Shown: positions 10,001 through 17,540 of the stretch, piece after piece
Numbering within the stretch: the first letter of the stretch is position 1
How the letters are laid out: every line of letters starts with the position of its first letter
From: Granulicella sp. L56
GTDB lineage: Bacteria > Acidobacteriota > Terriglobia > Terriglobales > Acidobacteriaceae
NCBI RefSeq assembly: GCF_009765835.1
Contig: NZ_LMUS01000006.1
Location: forward strand, 2,487,369 to 2,551,368
Direction of reading: 5' to 3'
Length of the DNA stretch: 64,000 bases
The notes under the pieces: model-generated
What the model was told of the DNA's origin: nothing
The model's input: only the letters and a program-made list of their open reading frames with translations
Databases searched by the model: none
Position numbers and translations under genes: made by a program

Positions 10001-10541
10001 GGCGCAAACAGGATTCCCGTTCAGTGTTAGCACGAATCTTGGCAGCGCTGGACCGAATGGAGGAAGCGCCAACGCCATTCTGGTACGCAATCCATTCGCA
10101 GCGGGAGGAACCCCGGACCCCAGCAATCCATCGATCGCCTGTGCAGCGGTCACGCGGACCAGGGCGCACTGGTATAACCCCTGCGCGTTTGCAAACCCGG
10201 TACTGGCCTACCCCAATGCCCAAGTGGCAGGGAGCCCGGTAAGCAAAACGCAAATCACCGGGTTGGCCGCGCTGCCGTATCTGGGGGGACGATTCAACAC
10301 GATCCACGGCCCAGGCTATGAACGTGTCAATACCTCTCTGTTCAAGCGGTTGCCGACCTTCCGCGAGCAGTATTTCGAACTGCGCGCAGATATCTTCAAC
10401 GTATTAAATACTCCAGCTTATGGAAACCCAAGCACAACCAGCAATGCCTCGACTGGTGGCCAAATTACTGCGCCACGAACATTCCAGAGTTTCACTCCGG
10501 ATGCGCGCTTCATTCAACTCTCCGCTAAGTATATTTTTTAG
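7002..10541 (+). CDS. TonB-dependent receptor, Oar-like (receptor 1)
   Basis: An outer-membrane receptor of 1,179 residues. I chose ATG 7002 because GGGAGGA lies just upstream at 6992-6998; an in-frame TTG at 6990 is a worse start. A signal peptide is followed by a carboxypeptidase-regulatory-like domain ([15 protein letters not shown]), a plug ([41 protein letters not shown]) and a long barrel with typical phrases ([23 protein letters not shown]-like, [11 protein letters not shown]), ending in an aromatic residue (KYIF). It should take up large oligosaccharides with TonB energy. It lies between the GH50/regulator pair and the sulfatase, so a role in uptake of sulfated or complex glycan pieces is plausible but inferred. 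Confidence 0.92.
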   Translation: [1179 protein letters not shown]

Positions 10542-10550
10542 TTAGCGGAG
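10520..10550 (+). terminator. Inverted repeat over the receptor-1 stop codon
   Basis: CTCCGCTAA (10520-10528) and TTAGCGGAG (10542-10550) form a perfect 9-bp inverted repeat around a T-rich loop that holds the receptor stop codon. There is no T run after the stem, so it is at best a weak terminator or an mRNA-stabilising hairpin separating the receptor from the sulfatase. Confidence 0.3.
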
Positions 10551-10602
10551 GGTTTCAACTCTCGATCAACATAAATTCAGAAGAACCCAAAGGATGGTGA
10601 GA

Positions 10603-12081
10603 ATGAGTGAGCAACCAAAATCGAGTGCATTTGCCACACGCCGCGATTTTCTCCGTAACGCTGCGCTGGCCTCAGGCGCGGTAGCCACTGTTGCTTCAAA
10701 CACCGCGGGGGCAGATGTGCTAAACACTGCCTCCGCCCGGCAGCCGAACGTTCTGATGATCTGTGCTGATCAATTTCGTGCCGACTTTATAGGTGCGAGC
10801 CACGAAAATCCTTCGGCCAGGACGCCGCACATCGACGCTTTGGCCAAACGTGGTGCGAACTTCAAGCAGTGCATATCGAATCAACCACTCTGTTCGCCTT
10901 CGCGAGCCTCTTTCATGACGAGTCGGTATGCAACGGAGACTGCTGTTTGGAAACTCGGATTAGAACTCGATCACTCCCTGCCGACCATTGCGACAGAGTT
11001 CCGCAAGAATGGTTACACCTCAAATTTCATTGGAAAGTGGCATGTTTCGCAGAGCGAACTGGCAGATGGGAAGAAGCAGATGGGATGGATTCCACCCGGT
11101 CCATCGCGCGGCGGATTCGACGATCTCTGGGAAGGTGCGAACGTGCTTGAATTGGTGTCCCATCCCTATGAGGGAAATTACTGGGACAATAGCGGAAAAA
11201 ACATTGGCTTCAAAGATGAGTACCGCGTTGACTTCATCACGAATCGGGGAGTGAAGCTGATCGAGCAAAGGCACGACAAGCCCTGGTTCCTCTTTCTTTC
11301 GCAACTCGAGCCGCACCATCAGAATGACATCGACGAGTTCGTTCCGCCGAAGCGGTACGAAGATAAGTATGTCGACCCGTATATCCCAGAGGATTTGCGA
11401 AATCTACCGGGAAACTGGCGCTCACGAATCCAGGGTTATTATGGCTGTGTTCAGGCAATCGACGATTGCATCGGCACCCTTGTTGATGCGCTGGAGAGAA
11501 CGGGCCAACTCGATAACACCATCATTCTTTTTTTCTCTGATCATGGCTGCACCTTCGGCACTCGCCTTGGCGAATACAAGCGCTCGCCGCACGAGTCTTC
11601 AATTCGCGTGCCGTTTGTCATTGCAGGCCCTGGATTTGACCAGTCGGCCACAATCGATAAAGTGGTCTCACTGCTCGATCTCGCGCCGACGCTGCTAGAT
11701 GGGGCCGGTATCAAGCCTGTCACAAGCATGCGCGGCAAGCCGCTGAAGAAGTTGCTCCAGGATCCGAAGATTCGTAATGGCTGGGATTCCACAGCGTATT
11801 TCCAGATCAGCCAATCGATCTGCGGCAGAGGCATTCGCACCAGTGATTGGTGCTACTGTGTTTTTGATCCCACAGTGCGGTCTGGTGAAGCGGAATTCAG
11901 CAAACAGTATCAAGATTTTGCGCTTTACTCCATTGCCGGCGACCCAGCTGAAACGTTGAATCTCATTGGACGTCCCGAATACAAAGAGATTGCAAACCAG
12001 CTCCGCGCGGAACTCGCGAAACGCATCATCGCGGCCGGTGAGCCAGAGGCGACCATTACACCTATTCACTACTACGCATAG
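10603..12081 (+). CDS. Type I sulfatase, Tat-exported
   Basis: An arylsulfatase-family enzyme of 492 residues that hydrolyses a sulfate ester, probably on a glycan. A Tat signal (TRRDFLRNAALASGA) is followed by the metal-binding start of the sulfatase fold (NVLMICADQFRADF). The formylglycine motif CSPSR follows (Cys97 from this start), then GKWHVS and, near residue 310, the second metal site (FFSDHG). The cysteine is matured to formylglycine by a separate enzyme that is not in this window. ATG 10603 has AAGGA upstream at good spacing; ATG 10594 is an in-frame alternative. It follows receptor 1 by about 60 bases and its end overlaps a decayed GH20 gene on the other strand. Confidence 0.92.
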   Translation: MSEQPKSSAFATRRDFLRNAALASGAVATVASNTAGADVLNTASARQPNVLMICADQFRADFIGASHENPSARTPHIDALAKRGANFKQCISNQPLCSPSRASFMTSRYATETAVWKLGLELDHSLPTIATEFRKNGYTSNFIGKWHVSQSELADGKKQMGWIPPGPSRGGFDDLWEGANVLELVSHPYEGNYWDNSGKNIGFKDEYRVDFITNRGVKLIEQRHDKPWFLFLSQLEPHHQNDIDEFVPPKRYEDKYVDPYIPEDLRNLPGNWRSRIQGYYGCVQAIDDCIGTLVDALERTGQLDNTIILFFSDHGCTFGTRLGEYKRSPHESSIRVPFVIAGPGFDQSATIDKVVSLLDLAPTLLDGAGIKPVTSMRGKPLKKLLQDPKIRNGWDSTAYFQISQSICGRGIRTSDWCYCVFDPTVRSGEAEFSKQYQDFALYSIAGDPAETLNLIGRPEYKEIANQLRAELAKRIIAAGEPEATITPIHYYA

Positions 12082-13256
12082 GTGGTTGCAGAACTTCATC
12101 CCAACCCACCATGATCTTATGGTGTTTGGCGACGATCTTCTGGAGGCGTGAGGTGAAGTAAACCTGCAGGGCAGTGCTGTCTTTGAAGCCATGCTCGCGC
12201 ATGTACTGCTGGATATGCGGATTAGTGGCCCATTCGGTGACAGCATCCTCGGCGCCCCCTCCAACATGCAGGTAGGCGTCCGGGAAGAGAGCGCCCATCT
12301 CACCGAGAAAGCGATCGAGAAATCTGTAGGTGCTCTCTCGGGTGGGGTCCATCGAAGAGTCTTCGGAGGGCTTACGCTCGCGGCCCCACTTCTCTCCGAA
12401 TTTTCGCTTCAGATGATAGGGGCCTTTGCCGTCAGCGAGTTCGGGATAGCCAACGCAGAGAGAATTTGCATGACTTGGCATCTCAAACTCAGGCATAACG
12501 CGGATGCCGCGATCGCGAGCATAGGCAATGATGCCGCGTATTTCGTCCTGCGTATAGAACTGTCCATCGGATCCCATGCCTTGCAGTCTGGGATAGAGCT
12601 TGCTCTCCACGCGGAAGCCTGGTCGTCGGAGAGATGCCAATGCAGCAAGTTGAGTTTCACTGCCTCCATGGCATCGAGATTCTGTCGGATGACGTCGAGC
12701 GGTATGAAGTGCCGACCGCAATCGATCATCAGCCCGCGCCAGGGGAAGCGCGGCTTGTCTTCGATGACGATCGACGAAACTGCGAATCCCTGAGGCGTTG
12801 GGTGAACCATCTGCAGAAAGGTCTGGAGGCCGTGGAGGACCCCGAGCGGATTTGGGGCTGAAAGAAATACATGGCTCGGGGTAACCTCGAGGCGGTAGGA
12901 TTCCTCTTCTCCCAACTGCTGTACGGGCGCGCTCGCAGCCTTCGTCTCCACGACAAACTGAGGCAGCTTCTCAGATGAAGGAGCCCAGCGCCGGAGGCCC
13001 GTCAAACTCATCAGGGTTTCGAAGAATCGCTGTTTCGCTCGCTCCAAGCGCGGTTCCTTGTACCCGGTGAAGATCATGTCGAATCCGCCGTCCAGGACGA
13101 ACTGGCCATTGCCGGGCGTTGCATGCATGGGGAGAGGCATGACGGAAAGCGGGGAACGCGCCGGTGTGGCGACTTGCGCCCACGCGGATGTTGCAGGCGG
13201 GAGGTTCCCGATGGCCCAAGTGCGATTAGAGCAATCCATAATTTTCTAAGCGGCAT
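12062..13256 (-). pseudogene. GH20 beta-N-acetylhexosaminidase, frameshifted and truncated
   Basis: Remnant of a secreted GH20 hexosaminidase. The leader (MPLRKLWIALIAL, from ATG 13256) is in one frame. The GH20b-like and early barrel part (FVLDGGFDMIF, PRFPWRGLMIDCGRHF, NLLHWHLSDDQ) is in a second. The next part (RVESKLYPRLQGM, GIIAYARDRGIRVMPEFEMP) is in a third, with a shift near 12,620. The catalytic Asp-Glu pair expected after HVGG is not there; the sequence reads HVGGGAEDAV. The gene stops after VGWDEVLQP, so roughly the last third of the barrel is missing, and the stop lies inside the 3' end of the convergent sulfatase. Shifts, lost catalytic residues and truncation together make a pseudogene the clear reading. 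Confidence 0.85.
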
Positions 13257-13347
13257 GCTACCTCTGTGGTGTTCGAGTCTGGCATTGCGCGTCATCGAAA
13301 GATCGACGTGCGGGCCTGCCAGGTAAACCATCTGCGAGACATCAGAG

Positions 13348-13361
13348 ATTAACCGCTTAAC
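13348..13361 (+). promoter_or_regulatory. Predicted LacI-family operator, GH30-1
   Basis: ATTAACCGCTTAAC is one of four near-identical palindromes in the block. It lies 149 bases before the GH30-1 start and overlaps a TTAACA that could serve as a -35 element. Binding by the LacI protein encoded at 15,139 is inferred from motif type and position. Confidence 0.7.
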
Positions 13362-13509
13362 AATGTGCTATATCTAATCTTCTCTTGCGGACGGAGAGGA
13401 GATATCTTTTAGTCCTCTGTTCCGCACGCACGCTGGAATTGATGGTCGTCCATTGGCGAGCCAATCGGGAACCGTTTCGTTTCATACTGTTATTACTTTG
13501 GAGAGATTG

Positions 13510-14994
13510 ATGTCTTCTGTCTGGAACCTTCCACTACGCTCCTCCGTCGCAGCCCTCGCGGTTTGCTCTTTTCTTTGCGCCCTTTCCTTACCGGCGCACG
13601 CGCAGGATGGGGGCGAGTATCGTATCCGTGTGGATCAACCGCAGCACGTGATCCGGGGATTGGGGTTTGAGATTCAAAGCGACAGTATTGGCTCACTGAA
13701 CCAGGGAATGCCAGAGGAGGTGGTGGCGGTTCCCCACGATCTGACTTCGGCAGAAAAGGCACGCTTCTATCGAGAGATGCTGCACGGCTTCCGGTATTCA
13801 AGGCTCGCGCTGGGACTATATCTGCGCGGCCTGGACGCAGATCAGAAGCACATTGTGGAGCGCTATCCGGGCCAGATGGACGATCTCCGTGCGATGCAAA
13901 ACGCCTCTGGAATTGAGGGCTTCGATGTAGAGTACTGGTCTCCCGCACCATTTTGGAAGGACAGCAAGAGCTTCTATGGTGGAACGGTGGCTGGCCACGA
14001 TGCGAAGTTCTTCAATGCGTTCTCTGATGCGCTCGTGCAGGATGTGCGCTATCTGGAGGGACATGGTCTGCATGTCGTACAGTGGGGCTTGCAAAACGAG
14101 CCGGTGTTCGGGATGAGTCCGCTGGATGGAAAGAAGGTCAAGGCGGGCGAGCGGCCGAAGATGCCGTACGGAATCATGTTCTACAGCCCACAGGATTATG
14201 CCACCACGCTGAGGTATACCGTTCCCAAGCTGCGTGCCTTGAAGCCGAATTTGCAGATTCATGCCAATAGCTGGGATGGTCCGGCAGGGAAGTATGCGGA
14301 GGAGATACGAAAAGACCCTGAGTTGCTCAGAAATATCGATGCCTGGACGTGGCACCAGGTGGGTTCGAACTCCAATGCGCAGATTGACGATCGGGCGAAG
14401 TACATCGCCGGCGCGGGAGGAAAGCCTGTTTATTCCAATGAGTTTGAATATCAACCTGCGGCCCTGAAGAAGATCGACTCGCCATTTATGAATACGGGGC
14501 AGTCGCTGATGAATTGGATGGTCTTTGAGAACTCTCCGACCTGGTACTGGCTTCATGCGTTGAAGCCGGTGACGAATCTGGAGGCGAGCGGATACGCCCT
14601 CGGCTTCTGGCGTCCGGTCGGTGTGCTGAAAAATAATCTGCGGCCAACTCTGAAGGCGGGACACTGGGAGTTCAACCCGCAAAACTGGAATGCGCTGGCA
14701 GGATTCCTAAAATATCTGCCGTGGGACTCGACACGCCTCACGGTAGATGAGAGTACCGTGCAGCACGACCAGCGTGTGCTGGTATGGAAGAGCAAACAGG
14801 GAAAGCTCGGCATCGCTCTTTCGAACCGAGGGCCGAAGGCGTACACCTTTAATATCAAGGGAGCCGAACACCTGACTCTGGTTGGGCATCGCTACACGGT
14901 GAAGAAACTTAATGTTTCTCTGGGAAGAAAGAGCGGAGAAGAGGTCGCTATCACAGTGGAACCGCAGTCGTTTGAGTTCTGGATCGAGCGTTAA
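13510..14994 (+). CDS. GH30-like glycoside hydrolase (copy 1)
   Basis: A secreted hydrolase of 494 residues. ATG 13510 is preceded by GGAGAG and opens a clean signal peptide ending SLPAHAQ; the frame runs further upstream without a better start. The barrel carries the acid/base region WGLQNEP (Glu197) and the nucleophile region SNEFEYQP (Glu311), and a beta domain follows that closes with PQSFEFW, as in GH30 enzymes. The family covers beta-glucosidase, beta-1,6-glucanase, xylanase and related activities, so the substrate is open. A close paralogue lies at 19,911, similar over its whole length. The gene is under a predicted LacI operator and is followed by the repressor gene. Confidence 0.85.
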   Translation: MSSVWNLPLRSSVAALAVCSFLCALSLPAHAQDGGEYRIRVDQPQHVIRGLGFEIQSDSIGSLNQGMPEEVVAVPHDLTSAEKARFYREMLHGFRYSRLALGLYLRGLDADQKHIVERYPGQMDDLRAMQNASGIEGFDVEYWSPAPFWKDSKSFYGGTVAGHDAKFFNAFSDALVQDVRYLEGHGLHVVQWGLQNEPVFGMSPLDGKKVKAGERPKMPYGIMFYSPQDYATTLRYTVPKLRALKPNLQIHANSWDGPAGKYAEEIRKDPELLRNIDAWTWHQVGSNSNAQIDDRAKYIAGAGGKPVYSNEFEYQPAALKKIDSPFMNTGQSLMNWMVFENSPTWYWLHALKPVTNLEASGYALGFWRPVGVLKNNLRPTLKAGHWEFNPQNWNALAGFLKYLPWDSTRLTVDESTVQHDQRVLVWKSKQGKLGIALSNRGPKAYTFNIKGAEHLTLVGHRYTVKKLNVSLGRKSGEEVAITVEPQSFEFWIER

Positions 14995-15138
14995 TGCTGA
15001 GCCTGAGAGACTAACAGGGAGTTCTCCTCTTGAGGACAGGGTTATGGCTGGATCGGAAGGAGAGGGAGTTTCAACAACTGGCGACCGGCAGACCGGGCAT
15101 AGTAGTGAGAAGATATTGCGAGAGGTTGACGAAAAGAT

Positions 15139-16167
15139 ATGTCGGCACCAAAGCTGGCGGACATCGCTAAACGCGCGGGAGTTTCGATTGCTGCCGTTTC
15201 GATTGCGTTGAACAATCGCGATACGAAACGAGTGGGTGCGGCGAAAAGAGAAGAAATCCATAGAATCGCCGAAGAGCTGAGCTACACTCCGAATGAATTG
15301 GCGAAGGCGCTCGCTGAGCAGAAGACCCGTCTACTCGGTTTGATGGTGCCGTTGCGTGACCCAATTTTTTTTAATCACTTTATTGCTCAAGCCCTGAGCG
15401 GAATCCAGGCGACGCTCATGCGCCGCGGATACAACCTTCTGGTGTATTCGCCTTCTGGAAGGCCGGGGCGTTCGACGCGCGACCAGATTTTGGAGAGCAA
15501 GTTTACCGATGGCTTGATCTTTATCAACACGAGATCCTGTTCGACGCGCGACGTGGCGGAGACTGTTCAGGAGTTGAACGCGGCCCAGATCAAGTTCACG
15601 ATGATCAATTCATATTATGGTCGGGCGCCCGTGAATTATGTGGGGGTTGATGATCCGGCGATTGGCGAGGCAGCCGTCCACTATCTGGTAGAACGGGATC
15701 ATCGCTGCATCGCATTTCTAAGTGGATCAGAGAAGCTCCCAACGCACATCCACCTCCTTCAGGGCATGCGCCGCGCCCTGGTGACGTATGGAGAGGAATT
15801 GCCACCAGATCGTATCGGATGTACGGGGTATGACGAGATGGCAGCATTTGCAATTCTGGACCGTTGGTTTCAGAGCAAGCGGATGCGACCGACTGCGATC
15901 TTTTGCGCGGACGACCAGTTGTTGATGCATCTCTATGACTATATCGAGGCGAGACGGATGAAGATCCCGGAAGATGTCTCTGTTCTGGGCCGCGGCAACG
16001 CCGGACTGATATCCCTTCTGCGTCCGCGACCGACGGCTTTCTATATTCCTACCTTCGAGATGGGTGAACTGGCGGCAGAGATGCTAATCGACTCGATCGA
16101 ACAACCGACGACGAACCGGCAGCGTGTGATGCTGCCATTCAAATTACATATCGGTCAGACAGCTTAG
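15139..16167 (+). CDS. LacI-family transcriptional repressor
   Basis: A 342-residue regulator. The N-terminal helix-turn-helix (KLADIAKRAGVSIAAVSIALNN) and hinge region (SYTPNELAKAL) are followed by a periplasmic-binding-protein-like effector domain (LLGLMVPLRDPIFF, YVGVDDPAIGEAAVHYLVERDHRCIAFLSG, ALFCADDQ-like, VSVLGRGN). It probably senses a sugar released from the glycan and represses the surrounding genes. Four palindromes of the form RTTAACCGNTWAAC, a typical LacI-family site with central CG, lie upstream of neighbouring genes and are the likely operators. None is seen directly upstream of this gene, which may be read through from GH30-1. Confidence 0.93.
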   Translation: MSAPKLADIAKRAGVSIAAVSIALNNRDTKRVGAAKREEIHRIAEELSYTPNELAKALAEQKTRLLGLMVPLRDPIFFNHFIAQALSGIQATLMRRGYNLLVYSPSGRPGRSTRDQILESKFTDGLIFINTRSCSTRDVAETVQELNAAQIKFTMINSYYGRAPVNYVGVDDPAIGEAAVHYLVERDHRCIAFLSGSEKLPTHIHLLQGMRRALVTYGEELPPDRIGCTGYDEMAAFAILDRWFQSKRMRPTAIFCADDQLLMHLYDYIEARRMKIPEDVSVLGRGNAGLISLLRPRPTAFYIPTFEMGELAAEMLIDSIEQPTTNRQRVMLPFKLHIGQTA

Positions 16168-16186
16168 TATTTTCTGAAATGCTCGA

Positions 16187-16216
16187 TTGACAATGGAAGG
16201 TAAGGGCTGGTAACGT
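16187..16216 (+). promoter_or_regulatory. Predicted sigma70-type promoter of MFS-1
   Basis: TTGACA (16187-16192) and TAACGT (16211-16216) are 18 bases apart. The LacI-type palindrome begins 7 bases after the -10-like box, so bound repressor would cover the transcription start. The -35 box is perfect and the -10 box is weak. Confidence 0.5.
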
Positions 16217-16223
16217 TCTGCAA

Positions 16224-16237
16224 GTTAACCGGTTAAC
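16224..16237 (+). promoter_or_regulatory. Predicted LacI-family operator, MFS-1/FAD-1
   Basis: GTTAACCGGTTAAC is a perfect 14-bp palindrome, the best copy of the block's operator. It ends just 3 bases before the first usable MFS start codon. Confidence 0.8.
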
Positions 16238-16239
16238 TC

Positions 16240-17535
16240 TTGTCTGTGATTATCCCCAATTCGATCCCGGTATCTCCAGCTACGCCTGACCCTGCAATTG
16301 CAGAGGCTGAGAGCGAGCACACGCGGCGGCCTATCCGCTGGGTCTTTGCAGGTCTGTTATTACTTGCGTCCGTCATCAACTACGTCGACCGGCAGACGCT
16401 TTCAGTTCTGGCGGTGACGATTCAGCGGGAGATGGGCCTGAGCGATGTGCGCTATGGCACCGTCATCCAGTGCTTTCTGTTGACCTACATGGTGATGTAT
16501 GTCGTCTCCGGAAGACTGGTGGACCGTTTTGGTGCGAGGCGAACGCAGAGTGCTTTTTTGCTCGGCTGGTCGATCACGAACGGGTTGACGGGGATGGCTA
16601 CTGGATTTTTTTCTCTGGCTGCCTGCAGAGCGGCACTCGGAGCGGCCGAGCCTGGAAATTACACCGCGTCTCTGAGGGCGGTCGGCGACTGGTTCTCGGT
16701 AAAGGAGCGCTCTATCGCAGTGGGTCTCTACAGCATGGGGGGGACGCTGGGTGCGGCCATCGCTGTTCCGCTTACTGCATCTTTAACAATCCGTTATGGA
16801 TGGCGAAGTGCGTTCTTCGCGACGGGAGCGATTGGTGCAGCGATTGCCGTGCTATGGATCTTGATCTATCGCGATCCCGAAGATGCCGTTGTGGTTGAGC
16901 GCGAACCCGCTACTCCATGGCGCGTGGTGCTGCGCCAACGCTACATCCTGGAGATGCTGGTTACCCGGATGATGACGGACTCGGTTTGGTACTTCTTTTT
17001 GTTCTGGGCCTCCAAATATATGCAAGAGAGCTATGGGTTGAGCCTGAAAGCAATTGGAATGACCCTGTGGGTGCTGTATGTTGGGGCCGATATCGGTTCT
17101 TTTGCGGGTGGATGGCTTTCCAGTGCAATGGTGCCTCGACGGGGCGCGGTGGGCGCGCGCTTTGCAGTCATGATGCCCGCGGCAGCTTGTATGTTTACCC
17201 TTTCCATTGTCCCGTCTCTTCGAGGCCCCCATTGGCCGATTGCGCTGCTGACATTGCTGGCGCTTTGCCATATGGCGTGGATGACGAACGTGACGACATT
17301 GACGCTGGACCTGTTCCCGAAGTCGATGGCGCCTACGGTGCAAGGCATGATCGGCGCTGCGAGTGCCATGGGCGGATTGATCTCCGCAGGACTGATTGCC
17401 CGGACGATCGGGGCCTATGGATATCGTCCTGCGTTCCTAGTGATGGCACTGATGCATCCGCTTGCCGCAATCATTTTGTACTTCAGGCTGCGGCCCGCAG
17501 TGCGTCGCACAAATTCAGTTTTAGGAGAAAGTTGA
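16240..17535 (+). CDS. MFS transporter, hexuronate/sugar-acid (ExuT-like) family (copy 1)
   Basis: A 12-helix inner-membrane carrier of about 431 residues. The first helix ends in the phrase VINYVDRQTLSVLA, typical of the anion:cation symporter branch that includes hexuronate and galactonate carriers. The loop 2-3 motif is GRLVDRFGARR and helix 5 carries the phrase YSMGGTLGAA. The start must be TTG 16240 or GTG 16246, because no ATG precedes the first helix. Neither has a ribosome-binding site, and both sit almost on the operator, so the message may be nearly leaderless. The FAD oxidoreductase gene starts 5 bases after the stop. The exact substrate is unknown. Confidence 0.88.
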   Translation: MSVIIPNSIPVSPATPDPAIAEAESEHTRRPIRWVFAGLLLLASVINYVDRQTLSVLAVTIQREMGLSDVRYGTVIQCFLLTYMVMYVVSGRLVDRFGARRTQSAFLLGWSITNGLTGMATGFFSLAACRAALGAAEPGNYTASLRAVGDWFSVKERSIAVGLYSMGGTLGAAIAVPLTASLTIRYGWRSAFFATGAIGAAIAVLWILIYRDPEDAVVVEREPATPWRVVLRQRYILEMLVTRMMTDSVWYFFLFWASKYMQESYGLSLKAIGMTLWVLYVGADIGSFAGGWLSSAMVPRRGAVGARFAVMMPAAACMFTLSIVPSLRGPHWPIALLTLLALCHMAWMTNVTTLTLDLFPKSMAPTVQGMIGAASAMGGLISAGLIARTIGAYGYRPAFLVMALMHPLAAIILYFRLRPAVRRTNSVLGES

Positions 17536-17540
17536 GCGCA

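Noticed and set aside
9330..10307. Minus-strand 325-codon frame inside receptor 1
   Set aside because: A shadow of the receptor coding strand with no recognisable protein sequence.
16917..17540. Upstream extension of the FAD-oxidoreductase frame
   Set aside because: It overlaps the MFS gene in another frame and has no family sequence; the Rossmann motif begins right after ATG 17541.
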